Notes: a model not told the origin generated them from the sequence alone. A DNA stretch of 64,000 bases from Agromyces bracchium (GCF_009709675.1 NZ_WMLB01000023.1:248001-312000); one strand, 5' to 3'; numbered from the stretch's first letter, positions 55,176-63,616 are shown. Translations and numbers: made by a program.

Positions 55176-58100
55176 GGCGACCACCCCCCTCATCGCCGCG
55201 TCGCTCGGGTGCGCCGGCGTCGACGGTCGCGCGCTGCTCGGACGACGCCTCGCGCGGGTCCGCGGGCCCGTCGACGGCCGGCGACTCGACCGGCACGCCC
55301 CCGGCCGCGGTGTCGTCCGGCGCGGCGGCATCCGTCCCGGTCTCGCCGGACTCGGCCGCGACCACCGCCGGTCGGCGACGGCGACGTCGCACCGACGGGG
55401 GCCGCCGGTCGGGCTCCCGGCCGCCGCCCGTCGGGATCGACAGCAGGAGCGCGGCGCCGACGACCATGAGTTGGCCAGCCACGACCCATCCGGCGACCGG
55501 GCCCGGGTCCGGGATGCGTGCGCCGGGCGCATCCGGTTCGGCGTCGACGAATCGCCAGATCGGCCCGAAGTCGGTCTCGCCGGTCGCGACGACCTGCGGA
55601 TTCCCGTCGAGTGCCGCACGAGCGCGCTCGTGGACCGCGGTCGCGGCCGGGTCGGCGGGGTCGGCGTCGCCGAGCAGGACGAACGAGAGACCGAACTCCT
55701 CGACCGCGGCCGTCGCGTCGTAGCCGCTGCGCGAGGCGAGGTTGCCGGCGAGCGTCGCGATCGACTCGGTCGTCCCGGTGAGGTCGCGCCGGGTCGACGC
55801 GAGGGTCGACTGCTCGTCGAGCGTGGCTCCGGTGCCGCGTTCGATCGTGGCGCGGATCCCCCCATCGGCGGTCGGCTGCATGCGCAGGGTCCCGACCCGT
55901 GGATCGGAACCCGCCTCGGCTTCGACGAACGCCGGCAGGGTCCGTTCCGGCGCCGGCCCGACGGCCGTCCGCCCGAGCGCGATGGCCACGACCGTGGGCG
56001 CCACGGCGACGATGCCGAACACGGCGACGAGCGTGGCGGCCGCTGCCGCCCCGCGGCGCAGGGTGCTGAGGGCCAGGATGGCGGCGGCGAGGAGCCCGAG
56101 CCACATCACGCTGATCCCGGCTCCCGTCCAGACCGGGACGGTCCGCTCGCCCGAGAATGCCACGTGCAGGAGCGTCGCGCCGACCGCGGTGGCGAAGCCG
56201 GCCGCAGCGAGGGCGAGTGCGAGCAGTCCGCCGCGCAGGCGGCGCGAGGCGACGACGGCGAGCGCGGCGAGCGCCAGCGGAGCGAGCAGCACCGCGAGGA
56301 GGATCGGCGGTGGGACGACCTCCGCGACGAGCCCGCCGAGCGCGTCCTCCCATCGTCCCCATGTGCCGTTCGCCTGCCCGAGTGCGACCTGCGCGACCGT
56401 CGGCTCGCCGGCGCCGTGCGGCAGGCCCGGGTCGGCCAGGAGCGAGAGCGGCGCGCCGCGCCCCACCTGCTGGACGATCAGGGGGAGGGCGAGTGCGAGC
56501 GCCGGCAGCGGGATTCCGACGAGCCGCACGGCGGCGCGCCCGCTGAGCGGCAGCGCGACGAGCCACGCGAGCACGAGGGCGGGCGCGAGGACCGGGGCGC
56601 ACGCGACGATCGCGGCGAAGACCAGGGACGCGGCCGCAGCGGCCGCCCACGAGGTCCCCGCCGCGAACATGAGCACCGCGAGCCACGGCAGCAGGACGTG
56701 CACGAGCACCGCGGCCGGACGGCCCGCGGCGAGCGCGTCGAGCAGCGGCGGCGCCACCGCCCAGGCGAGACCGCCCAGCACGCGCAGCGACGCGCGCTCG
56801 GTGAGGCGGGACGCGGCGAACCATCCCCCGAGACCCGACAGCGGGATGGCGGCGAGCCAGAGCCCGAGCAGGGCCGCCGACGGGTTCCAGAAGGCCGCGC
56901 TCCCGAGGACCGCGAGCACGCCCGCGAACGGGTCGGCCGCGCCGACGAACCCGCCGCCGATGTCCCGCCATCCGGCCGCCGCGTTCCGCCACAGGGCGGA
57001 GACCTCGTTCGAGAGCGGCAGGAGACCGCCGCCGGAGATCCCTCCCGACGCGAGCAGCGGCGCGAAGAGGACGATCGAGAGTGCGAGGGTGGCGAGCAGG
57101 ACCCAACCGCCACCGGTCTGGAGGAACTGCAGGTCGTCCGCGCGACCACGTGCCCGCTGGCGCCGCGCCTCGGCCGCCTGCTGCCGTCGCGCCCGGACCT
57201 CGTCGGGTCGGATGCGGAGCGGAGCGAGCGCCGACCACTTCGCGGTCCGGACCCGGGCGATGGCGCGTCGCGACCGGACGACGCGCTGCGGCGTGACCAT
57301 GACCTCGACCGCGGCGGCGAACTCGCCCGGGATGGATCCGGGGGTCTTCACGAGCAGGTGACGGAGCGAGCGCAGCACCGCGATGGGCAGGATCGCGAGC
57401 CAGTGCAGCGGCACGAGCACCGCAGGCGCCGAGACGAGCCGCCGGTGCAGCCACGCCGTCCGCGCGATGCGGGCGCGGTGGCGAGCGGCGCGCCCTCCGG
57501 GCTCGGAACCGGGGCCGGCGACGCCCGCGTCGCCGAAGCGCAGAACGGCCCCGGGAACGGCGACCACGCGGTGCCCGGCGAGTCGGGCGCGCGTGCCCAG
57601 GTCGAGGCCGTCGTCGACCACGGGCAGCGCCGGGTCGAGCCCGCCGAGGTCGCGCCACACCGCGTGGCGCACGAGCATGCCGACCGGGTCGGCTCCGAGG
57701 ACGTCGGAGAGGTCGTCGTGCTGCCCCTGGTCGAGCTCGCCCTCGACGATCGCCATGCTCCGGCCGCCCCGCGTGACCGACCGGCCGAACCGCACGATGC
57801 GACGGGGATCGTCCCAGTCGACGAGCTTCGGTGCGGCGATCGCGGCCGTGCGGGCGTTCTCGAGCGATGCCACGAGCGACTCGAGCGCGGCGGGCTCCGG
57901 AGCGGCGTCCTCCGTCAGGAGCCAGAGCGAGGAACGCTCGTCACCGGGTTCGGGCAGCGTCTGCTCGACCGCGGCGATCGCGGCGCCGAACGGCTGCGAT
58001 GCGCCGAGCGAGACCACGTGCGACGGCCGCTGCGCCTCGACCAGGCGACGGGTGGCGTCGTCGGCGTCCATGAGGACGACGGCGAGATCGTCGGGCGGGC

Positions 58101-58188
58101 GCGTCTGCGAGCGCAGCGCGTCGAGCGTGGTGCGGAGCCGGTCGCCGCCGTGCTGCACGACGAGGACGGCGGTGACTCTGGGGAACAT
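55159..58188 (-). CDS. Giant GT2 glycosyltransferase with polytopic membrane domain
   Basis: 1009 residues. Residues 1-220 form a GT-A family 2 transferase (VTAVLVVQHGGDRLRTTLDA, a DAD-like LMDADD, and LPVVDDGLDLGTRARLAG). A hydrophobic stretch at 270-300 and about ten more helices from 390 to 730 follow. A mixed extracytoplasmic part (760-920), one helix (about 930-950) and a disordered Arg/Pro tail complete it. It likely moves a sugar at the membrane for an envelope glycan; donor and acceptor are unknown. TAGGCT lies seven bases before ATG 58188. It is conserved between DUF5719 and whiB2 in actinobacteria. Confidence 0.82.
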   Translation of the reverse strand: MFPRVTAVLVVQHGGDRLRTTLDALRSQTRPPDDLAVVLMDADDATRRLVEAQRPSHVVSLGASQPFGAAIAAVEQTLPEPGDERSSLWLLTEDAAPEPAALESLVASLENARTAAIAAPKLVDWDDPRRIVRFGRSVTRGGRSMAIVEGELDQGQHDDLSDVLGADPVGMLVRHAVWRDLGGLDPALPVVDDGLDLGTRARLAGHRVVAVPGAVLRFGDAGVAGPGSEPGGRAARHRARIARTAWLHRRLVSAPAVLVPLHWLAILPIAVLRSLRHLLVKTPGSIPGEFAAAVEVMVTPQRVVRSRRAIARVRTAKWSALAPLRIRPDEVRARRQQAAEARRQRARGRADDLQFLQTGGGWVLLATLALSIVLFAPLLASGGISGGGLLPLSNEVSALWRNAAAGWRDIGGGFVGAADPFAGVLAVLGSAAFWNPSAALLGLWLAAIPLSGLGGWFAASRLTERASLRVLGGLAWAVAPPLLDALAAGRPAAVLVHVLLPWLAVLMFAAGTSWAAAAAASLVFAAIVACAPVLAPALVLAWLVALPLSGRAAVRLVGIPLPALALALPLIVQQVGRGAPLSLLADPGLPHGAGEPTVAQVALGQANGTWGRWEDALGGLVAEVVPPPILLAVLLAPLALAALAVVASRRLRGGLLALALAAAGFATAVGATLLHVAFSGERTVPVWTGAGISVMWLGLLAAAILALSTLRRGAAAAATLVAVFGIVAVAPTVVAIALGRTAVGPAPERTLPAFVEAEAGSDPRVGTLRMQPTADGGIRATIERGTGATLDEQSTLASTRRDLTGTTESIATLAGNLASRSGYDATAAVEEFGLSFVLLGDADPADPAATAVHERARAALDGNPQVVATGETDFGPIWRFVDAEPDAPGARIPDPGPVAGWVVAGQLMVVGAALLLSIPTGGGREPDRRPPSVRRRRRRPAVVAAESGETGTDAAAPDDTAAGGVPVESPAVDGPADPREASSEQRATVDAGAPERRGDEGGGRRADEA

Positions 58189-58195
58189 CGGGGAC

Positions 58196-58201
58196 AGCCT
58201 A
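58196..58201 (-). promoter_or_regulatory. -10 box (TAGGCT), leaderless, for the GT2 gene
   Basis: TAGGCT on the minus strand ends seven bases before ATG 58188; no Shine-Dalgarno between. Confidence 0.5.
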
Positions 58202-58274
58202 GGCGGCTGCCCCCGCGGCATCCGTCATCGCCGTGGGCGTGCCGTGAGCACGCCGCGACGCACCGCCTCTGCGC

Positions 58275-58595
58275 TCAGCCGGCCTGGCGGCGGAGCTTGC
58301 GGCGCTCGCGCTCGGAGAGGCCGCCCCAGATGCCGAACCGCTCGTCGTTGGCGAGGGCGTACTCGAGGCACTCCGACCGGACCTCGCAGCCCGTGCAGAT
58401 GCGCTTGGCGTCGCGCGTGGAACCGCCCTTCTCGGGGAAGAACGCCTCCGGATCGGTCTGCGCGCACAGCGCATCGGTCTGCCACGCCAGTTGGTTGTCG
58501 TCGTCTGCGACCCCGCGAACCCCCGGAACGCCGAGCCGCACGGGGTCGACGAACCAATCCTCAGGTACCCCAGAACGATATTCAGGCTTGCCCAT
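58275..58595 (-). CDS. whiB2: WhiB2/WhmD-type iron-sulfur regulator
   Basis: 106 residues. Cluster Cys at 44, 67, 70 and 76 (ALCAQTDPEAFFPEKGGSTR; CTGCEVRSEC), the GIWGG turn and the basic RERRKLRRQAG tail match WhiB2/WhmD, which in mycobacteria is essential for septum formation and division. The first 40 residues are longer and more variable than in M. tuberculosis. ATG 58595 has GGGAGACGAT ahead. A clear promoter with a palindrome over the -10 is 51 bases upstream. Confidence 0.92.
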   Translation of the reverse strand: MGKPEYRSGVPEDWFVDPVRLGVPGVRGVADDDNQLAWQTDALCAQTDPEAFFPEKGGSTRDAKRICTGCEVRSECLEYALANDERFGIWGGLSERERRKLRRQAG

Positions 58596-58640
58596 ATCGT
58601 CTCCCACCCAGTTGTACCGACATCCCCGAGGGGTGTGTCT

Positions 58641-58667
58641 CACCAATTACATCGGTGTAATTCGGTG
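58641..58667. promoter_or_regulatory. Imperfect palindrome over the whiB2 -10 (candidate operator)
   Basis: CACC-AATTACA-TCGG-TGTAATT-C-GGTG is an 11-base-arm inverted repeat with one unpaired C. It covers the -10 and most of the spacer of the whiB2 promoter, where a bound repressor, possibly WhiB2 with its partner, would block polymerase. Confidence 0.5.
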
Positions 58668-58674
58668 GAGTCAA
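58646..58674 (-). promoter_or_regulatory. Promoter of whiB2 (TTGACT-N17-TGTAAT)
   Basis: TTGACT (58674-58669) and TGTAAT (58651-58646) on the minus strand are spaced by 17 bases, about 51 bases before ATG 58595. It is the closest match to a standard SigA promoter in the window. The remaining part of the 164-base gap toward galE holds a TTGACA (58711-58716) without a -10. Confidence 0.72.
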
Positions 58675-58759
58675 GTCGCAGACGGAGAACCCTCAATACC
58701 TCCTCGAGGCTTGACAACCGCCGCGACACGCTGGATGCGTTCCCGAGTCGTGACCGGGC

Positions 58760-59728
58760 TCAGTCGACGGATGCCGCGCGGCGGGCCGACCAGGCGCTCG
58801 AGACCATCTCGCGCAGCGAGTGGCGCATGCGCCAATCGAGGTCGCGAGCGGCGAGTTCGCCCGACGCGACGATGCGCGCGGGGTCGCCGGCTCGGCGGGG
58901 CGCGATCTCGGGCGTGAAGTCGATGCCCGTCACGGCGGCGACCTCGCGCATGATCTCGCCGACCGAGACGCCGTCACCGGATCCGAGGTTGTAGACGGGC
59001 TCGATCGGCTCTCCGGCGTCGAGGCGGCGCGCCGCCGCCACGTGCGCGTCGGCGAGGTCGGCGACGTGGATGTAGTCCCGCACGCACGTGCCGTCCGGCG
59101 TCGGGTAGTCGTCGCCGTTGATGCGGGGCGTGCGCCTGTCGAGGAGCGCGTCGAAGACGAGCGGGAAGAGGTTGTGCGGGCTCGGGTCGAACACCTCGTC
59201 GGTGCCCGAGCCGACCACGTTGAAGTAGCGGAGCGAGGTGTGCCGCAGCGTCGTCGCGCGCGCCTGGTCGGCGAGCAGCCACTCGCCGATGAGCTTCGAC
59301 TCGCCGTACGGCGACTCCGGGCGCTTGGGCGTCTCCTCGGTCACGAGGTCGACGTCGGGCGTGCCGTAGACCGCCGCGCTCGAGGAGAACACGATGCGAT
59401 CGACCCCGCTCGCGGCCATCGCGCCGAGCAGCCGCGCGGTGCCGGTGACGTTCTGCTCGTAGGTGTGCAGCGGTCGCTGCACGGAGACCCCGGCGTACTT
59501 GAAGCCCGCGAGGTGGACGACGCCCTCGACGTCGTGCGCCTGCATCGTGTCCTCGAGGAGTGCCCCGTCGAGGATCGATCCGTGGACGAAGGGCGAACCC
59601 TCGGGCACGAACGTCCTCCGCCCGGAGGAGAGGTCGTCGACGACGACCGTGTCGATGCCCTGGGCGCGGAACGCCCGCACGACGTGCGCCCCGATGTAGC
59701 CCGCTCCCCCGGTGACCAGCCAGCTCAT
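58760..59728 (-). CDS. galE: UDP-glucose 4-epimerase
   Basis: 322-residue short-chain dehydrogenase-fold enzyme. The NAD loop TGGAGYIGAHVV, the catalytic Tyr141/Lys145 (SPYGESKLIGEW), the Ser in FSSSAAVYG and RYFNVVGSG are all present. It converts UDP-glucose and UDP-galactose for envelope polysaccharide. Start ATG 59728 has GGAAGGCGGGAC upstream. A TAGCAT at 59768-59773 is a possible -10. A small membrane protein gene is 56 bases upstream on the same strand. Confidence 0.93.
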   Translation of the reverse strand: MSWLVTGGAGYIGAHVVRAFRAQGIDTVVVDDLSSGRRTFVPEGSPFVHGSILDGALLEDTMQAHDVEGVVHLAGFKYAGVSVQRPLHTYEQNVTGTARLLGAMAASGVDRIVFSSSAAVYGTPDVDLVTEETPKRPESPYGESKLIGEWLLADQARATTLRHTSLRYFNVVGSGTDEVFDPSPHNLFPLVFDALLDRRTPRINGDDYPTPDGTCVRDYIHVADLADAHVAAARRLDAGEPIEPVYNLGSGDGVSVGEIMREVAAVTGIDFTPEIAPRRAGDPARIVASGELAARDLDWRMRHSLREMVSSAWSARRAASVD

Positions 59729-59767
59729 GTCCCGCCTTCCGCCGCCGGCTCCTCCGGCGTCGTGACG

Positions 59768-59773
59768 ATGCTA
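59768..59773 (-). promoter_or_regulatory. Possible -10 box (TAGCAT) for galE
   Basis: TAGCAT on the minus strand about 39 bases before ATG 59728, with a Shine-Dalgarno in between. No clear -35. Confidence 0.35.
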
Positions 59774-59784
59774 GCGGCCGGGAG

Positions 59785-59934
59785 TCAGGCGCGGCGCAGC
59801 GGGGCCCGGTCCACGTGGCGCACTCGGTCGCGGATCTCGGGGCGGCCGTAGCCGTCCGAGTCGAGGCGGAGCAGCGTCGCGACGACGCCCCACACCGCGA
59901 GGCCGGCGAAGATCAGCAGCACGATGATGTCCAT
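59785..59934 (-). CDS. Small single-pass membrane protein, 49 residues
   Basis: Starts MDIIVLLIFAGLAVWGVVAT, one hydrophobic helix of about 20 residues, then a charged tail (RLDSDGYGRPEIRDRVRHVD). The codon positions show the high-GC third-base pattern of real genes here. CAGAAT seven bases before ATG 59934 suggests a leaderless message. It lies between galE and a divergent GlxA-type regulator. It resembles small membrane proteins often left unannotated. Function unknown; confidence moderate because of its length. Confidence 0.6.
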   Translation of the reverse strand: MDIIVLLIFAGLAVWGVVATLLRLDSDGYGRPEIRDRVRHVDRAPLRRA

Positions 59935-59935
59935 G

Positions 59936-59948
59936 GCAGAAATTCTGC
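59936..59948. promoter_or_regulatory. Palindrome over the start region of the small membrane gene
   Basis: GCAGAAATTCTGC is a perfect 6-base-arm palindrome around one A. It overlaps the likely -10 (CAGAAT) of the small gene and lies in the divergent gap with the GlxA-type regulator. Confidence 0.4.
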
Positions 59949-59968
59949 GCCTTGCAAGATCCTGCCGA

Positions 59969-59988
59969 CAGTGGCAGACTCGCCACTG
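59969..59988. promoter_or_regulatory. Inverted repeat CAGTGGC/GCCACTG upstream of the GlxA-type regulator
   Basis: CAGTGGC (59969-59975) and GCCACTG (59982-59988) around AGACTC. A second, overlapping TGCC-N6-GGCA repeat lies at its left. Located 60 bases before GTG 60048, it may be the autoregulatory site. Confidence 0.4.
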
Positions 59989-60047
59989 ATCGACACATTC
60001 CTGCCAGCCTGCCGATGTCCGGCCGGCACCGGCGACGAGGAGGATCC

Positions 60048-61004
60048 GTGCTCCAGACCATCGCGTGCATCGCCGTCCCCCAGATGGCGCCGTTCGAGTT
60101 CGGCGTGATCTGCGAGGTGTTCGGCATCGACCGGTCCGAGCAGGGCGGCCCGAGCTTCGACTTCCACGTCGTCGCCGCCGAACCCGGCCCGATCTCCACG
60201 AAGCTCGGCTTCGACGTCGTCGTGCACGAGGGCCTCGCGGCGGCCGAGACCGCCGACCTCGTCGCGGTCCCCGCCTCCCTCATCGACGAGCCCGCCCACC
60301 CCGAGGTGCTCAGGGTCATCCGCGAGGCCGTCGACCGCGGCGCCTGGGTGCTGAGCGTCTGCTCGGGCGCCTTCACGCTCGGTCGCGCCGGCGTCCTCGA
60401 CGGTCGCCGCGCGACCACGCACTGGATGTACACCGACCAGCTGGCGGAGATGTTCCCCGACACCGAGGTCGATCCCGACGTGCTCTTCGTCCAGGACGGC
60501 AGGGTCGTCACGGGCGCGGGCACCGCCGCGGGCATCGACGCGGCACTGCACATCGTGCGCACCGAGCTCGGGGCGAGCGCCGCGAACATCATCGCCCGCC
60601 GCATGGTCGTGCCGCCCCAGCGCGACGGCGGCCAGTCGCAGTTCATCCAGACCCCCGTCGTCGAAGCCCGGAGCGACTCGCTCTCGCTCGTCACGGACTG
60701 GATGCTCGAGCACCTCGACGAGGACCTCACGGTCGACCGCCTCGCCCGGAAGGCGCTGATGTCGCCGCGGACCTTCGCGCGCAAGTTCCGCGCCGAGACC
60801 GGCACCACGCCGAACGCCTGGCTCAACCGTCAGCGGCTCCTCCGCGCGCAGCAGCTGCTCGAGGAGACCGACTTCACGCTCGAGGAGATCGCGCGCGAGA
60901 CCGGCTTCGGCGCGGCGGCCGTCATGCGCCACCACTTCGTGAAGACACTGCAGACCACGCCCACGCAGTACCGACGGGTGTTCGGCCCGCGTCAGGCCGG
61001 TTGA
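60048..61004 (+). CDS. GlxA-family transcriptional regulator (DJ-1/PfpI plus AraC HTH)
   Basis: 318 residues. The N-terminal domain (1-190) has the DJ-1/PfpI fold with the elbow WVLSVCSGAFTLGRAGVLDG (Cys near residue 106) and EVFGID-like entry. The C-terminal 105 residues are an AraC/XylS double HTH (LTVDRLARKALMSPRTFARK, LEEIARETGFGAAAVMRHHF). Such proteins regulate amidase, arginine or formaldehyde genes; the effector here is unknown. GTG 60048 has GAGGAGG just ahead. Confidence 0.9.
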   Translation: MLQTIACIAVPQMAPFEFGVICEVFGIDRSEQGGPSFDFHVVAAEPGPISTKLGFDVVVHEGLAAAETADLVAVPASLIDEPAHPEVLRVIREAVDRGAWVLSVCSGAFTLGRAGVLDGRRATTHWMYTDQLAEMFPDTEVDPDVLFVQDGRVVTGAGTAAGIDAALHIVRTELGASAANIIARRMVVPPQRDGGQSQFIQTPVVEARSDSLSLVTDWMLEHLDEDLTVDRLARKALMSPRTFARKFRAETGTTPNAWLNRQRLLRAQQLLEETDFTLEEIARETGFGAAAVMRHHFVKTLQTTPTQYRRVFGPRQAG

Positions 61005-61011
61005 GGGCGAG

Positions 61012-61031
61012 CGGATGCCGCGGCATCCGCC
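61012..61031. terminator. Perfect 20-base palindrome between convergent genes
   Basis: GCGGATGCCGCGGCATCCGC is a perfect palindrome made of two octamer copies that share CCGCGG-centred symmetry. It lies 7 bases after the GlxA-type stop and 18 before the manA end. As RNA it would form an 8-base stem with a CGCG loop; as DNA it could be a protein site. Confidence 0.6.
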
Positions 61032-61049
61032 GCACGAACCCCGGCGCGA

Positions 61050-62294
61050 TCAGCGCTCTGCCGGAGGCACCGTCGCCACCCACGCCACGCCCGCTCCGCC
61101 GAACCCGAGCGATCCCTCGTCGGGCGAGACGAACGCGGCCTCGCCGCGCGCGATCGTGACCGCCCCGTGCGCACCGGACACCTCGACCTCGCCCGCCTCG
61201 GCGAGCACGATCGCCGGGCCCGCGAGCGCGATGCGGGACGCGGCATCCGCCCCCTCGACCCGGAAGAGCGTGAAGTCCGGCACGGCCGGACGGTACTCGC
61301 GGATGCCCGGAGCCGCCTCGATCGGCGCCAGCAGCGGCGGCTCGATCGGCGTGAAGTCGAGCACCTCGAGCAGCTCGGGCACGTCGATGTGCTTCGGCGT
61401 CAGGCCGCCGCGCAGCACGTTGTCGCTCGCCGCCATGAGCTCGATGCCGAGCCCCGAGAGGTACGCGTGGATGTTGCCCGCGTCGAGGAACAGGGCCTCG
61501 CCGCGCCGGAGCGCCACGCGGTTGAGCAGCAGCGAGATCACGATGCCGGGGTCGCCCGGGTACTCCTCGGCGAGGTCGAGCACAGTCCGGAACGAGGCCG
61601 CGAACGACGAGGCGAGCGCCTCGTCGCTCGCAGCGAGTATGACCACGCGCTCGACGAGCCAGGCCGCCTCACCGCTGTCGCCGCCCCGGCCGTCGAGGAG
61701 GAGCCAGGCGACCGTCTCGCGCAGCGCATCGGGCCCGCCGAGCCGTGAGGCCAGCAGGTCGATGGCGCCGGGCTGCGGCTCGGGGGACGCGGCATCCGCT
61801 GCCCTGAGCGTCTCGACGACGCCGGCGACCTCGTCGACCGGTCGGAATCCCGAGAGCGCCTCGAAGCGCTCGCTCACCGCGACGATGAGCTCGGGCTTGG
61901 CGAAGGGGTCCTTGTAGTTGCGGTCGAACGCGTCGATGGGCACGCCCTCGGCCTCCTCGCGCCCGAAGCCGATCCGCGCCTGGTCGGGCGTCGGGTGGGC
62001 CTGCAGCGAGAGCGGCCGAGCGGCGGCCAGCACCTTGAGCAGGAACGGCAACCGGGCGCCCTCGCGTGCGTGCTCGGGCCCGAGGGCGAGGGCGGGGTTC
62101 GCGGCGATGAGCTCGGCGAGGTCGGCCGCGCCCGCGGCATCCGGACCCACCAGCTCCGCCGGCGAGCCGGCGTGCGCGCCGAGCCAGAGCTCGGCCTCGG
62201 GGGATCCGCTCGGCTCCACCCCTCGGAACTCGGCGATCGCGGTGTGGGAACCCCACGCGTAGTCCCTGGGCGCGTTGCGGATCGCGACAAACAT
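61050..62294 (-). CDS. manA: Mannose-6-phosphate isomerase, class I
   Basis: 414 residues, cupin-type zinc enzyme. It interconverts fructose 6-phosphate and mannose 6-phosphate and feeds manB. Zinc-site motifs are LSLQAHPTPDQARIGFG (Gln/His) with KPELIVAVSERFEALSGFRP, and FLDAGNIHAYLSGLGIELMAASDNVLRGGL. Length is typical. ATG 62294 lacks a close Shine-Dalgarno (AAAGGA is 14 bases away), so the start is slightly uncertain. A 14-base inverted repeat lies 22 bases upstream. Confidence 0.92.
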   Translation of the reverse strand: MFVAIRNAPRDYAWGSHTAIAEFRGVEPSGSPEAELWLGAHAGSPAELVGPDAAGAADLAELIAANPALALGPEHAREGARLPFLLKVLAAARPLSLQAHPTPDQARIGFGREEAEGVPIDAFDRNYKDPFAKPELIVAVSERFEALSGFRPVDEVAGVVETLRAADAASPEPQPGAIDLLASRLGGPDALRETVAWLLLDGRGGDSGEAAWLVERVVILAASDEALASSFAASFRTVLDLAEEYPGDPGIVISLLLNRVALRRGEALFLDAGNIHAYLSGLGIELMAASDNVLRGGLTPKHIDVPELLEVLDFTPIEPPLLAPIEAAPGIREYRPAVPDFTLFRVEGADAASRIALAGPAIVLAEAGEVEVSGAHGAVTIARGEAAFVSPDEGSLGFGGAGVAWVATVPPAER

Positions 62295-62315
62295 GCGGAG
62301 AGGGGTCCTTTCACC

Positions 62316-62329
62316 GTTTGGCCCCAAAC
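62316..62329. promoter_or_regulatory. Inverted repeat GTTTGG/CCAAAC in the manA upstream gap
   Basis: GTTTGG (62316-62321) and CCAAAC (62324-62329) separated by CC, in the 106-base divergent gap between manA and the acyl-CoA dehydrogenase gene. Position suits an operator for manA. Confidence 0.35.
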
Positions 62330-62362
62330 TACCAAGCGCTGCGTGCTCGTCCCGCCGCTGCC

Positions 62363-62368
62363 TAGGCT
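62363..62368 (+). promoter_or_regulatory. -10 box (TAGGCT) for the acyl-CoA dehydrogenase gene
   Basis: TAGGCT about 32 bases before ATG 62401, with TGAGGAGC as Shine-Dalgarno between. No clear -35. Confidence 0.45.
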
Positions 62369-62400
62369 CGGCGCATCCCCCCGATGAATGAGGAGCAGTC

Positions 62401-63579
62401 ATGTCCTTCGAGCCGCTCGCGAGCGATTTCTACTCGTACGCCTCCCTGCTGACCGACCGCGAGCAGGAGGCGCTCGTGTCCCTCCGCGTCTGGCTCGAGC
62501 GCGACGTCCGGCCGATCGTGAACGACCACTGGGAGCGCGCCGAGTTCCCGATGGAGGTCGTGACGCCGCTCGCCGAGCTCGGCGCACTCTCGTTCGCGTG
62601 GGACGAGACTCGCCCGTTCGAGAACTCGGCCGTGTTCCGCGGCTTCGTCGCACTCGAGCTCGCACGGGTGGATCCGTCGGTCGGCACGTTCGTGGGGGTG
62701 CAGAACGGCCTCGCGACCGGATCGATCGCGGTCGCGGGCTCCGACGAGCAGCGCCGAGAGTGGATCCCGAAGCTCGCCTCGGGCGAGGTCGTCGGCGCGT
62801 TCGGCCTCACCGAGCCGCTGTCCGGCTCGGACTCCGCCCGCGGCCTGCAGACCACGGCCCGCCGCGAGGGCGACGAGTGGGTGCTGAACGGCGCCAAGCG
62901 CTGGATCGGCAACGCCACCTTCTCGGACATCACGATCATCTGGGCGAAGGACGAGGCCGACGGCCAGGTCAAGGGCTTCATCGTCCCCACGTCGACGCCC
63001 GGCTACGTGGCGACGAAGATCGAGGGCAAGATCAGCCTGCGGATCGTGCAGAACGCCGACATCACCCTCACCGACGTCCGCGTGCCCGAGTCGCTGCGAC
63101 TGCAGAACGCGAACTCCTTCCGCGACACCGCGGCCGTGCTGCGCCAGACCCGCGCCGAGGTCGCCTGGGCAGCGGTCGGCACCGCGATCGGCGCCTACGA
63201 GGCCGCCGTCCGCTACGCGACGGAGCGCGTGCAGTTCGGCAAGCCGATCGCCGCCCACCAGCTCGTCCAGGACCTCCTCGTGAAGTGCCTCGGCAACATC
63301 ACCGCCTCGCTCGCCATGGTCGTGCGCGTCTCCGAGATGCAGGACGCGGGCGAGCAGCGCGACGAGCACTCCTCGCTCGCGAAGACCTACGCCACCGAGC
63401 GCATGCGCGAGACGGTCGGCTGGGCGCGCGAGGTGTGCGGCGGCAACGGCATCGTGCTCGACTACGACGTCGCGCGGTTCTTCGCCGACGCCGAGGCGCT
63501 CTACTCGTACGAGGGCACGCGCGAGATGAACACGCTGATCGTCGGCCGCGCCATCACCGGGCACGCCGCGTTCGTCTGA
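62401..63579 (+). CDS. Acyl-CoA dehydrogenase (glutaryl-CoA dehydrogenase-like)
   Basis: 392-residue FAD enzyme. The flavin/substrate block GAFGLTEPLSGSDSARGLQT, WIGNATFSDITIIWAK and the catalytic Glu371 in YSYEGTREMN mark the family; the Glu position and the Arg following it point to the glutaryl/short-chain branch. A decarboxylating role cannot be confirmed without the substrate-loop residues. It oxidises acyl-CoA in the cytoplasm and passes electrons to ETF. ATG 62401 has AGGAGC upstream. Confidence 0.9.
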   Translation: MSFEPLASDFYSYASLLTDREQEALVSLRVWLERDVRPIVNDHWERAEFPMEVVTPLAELGALSFAWDETRPFENSAVFRGFVALELARVDPSVGTFVGVQNGLATGSIAVAGSDEQRREWIPKLASGEVVGAFGLTEPLSGSDSARGLQTTARREGDEWVLNGAKRWIGNATFSDITIIWAKDEADGQVKGFIVPTSTPGYVATKIEGKISLRIVQNADITLTDVRVPESLRLQNANSFRDTAAVLRQTRAEVAWAAVGTAIGAYEAAVRYATERVQFGKPIAAHQLVQDLLVKCLGNITASLAMVVRVSEMQDAGEQRDEHSSLAKTYATERMRETVGWAREVCGGNGIVLDYDVARFFADAEALYSYEGTREMNTLIVGRAITGHAAFV

Positions 63580-63616
63580 ACCGATCGCGGCGGCCGGGCG
63601 GATCCGGCCGCCGCGA

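Noticed and set aside
58711-58716. A plus-strand promoter from TTGACA
   Set aside because: No -10 hexamer at 16-18 bases and no plus-strand gene follows it.
54166-58917. A 1583-codon open frame opposite DUF5719 and the GT2 gene
   Set aside because: Antisense shadow, Arg/Ala/Gly-rich, no ribosome-binding site, and the minus-strand genes are well supported.
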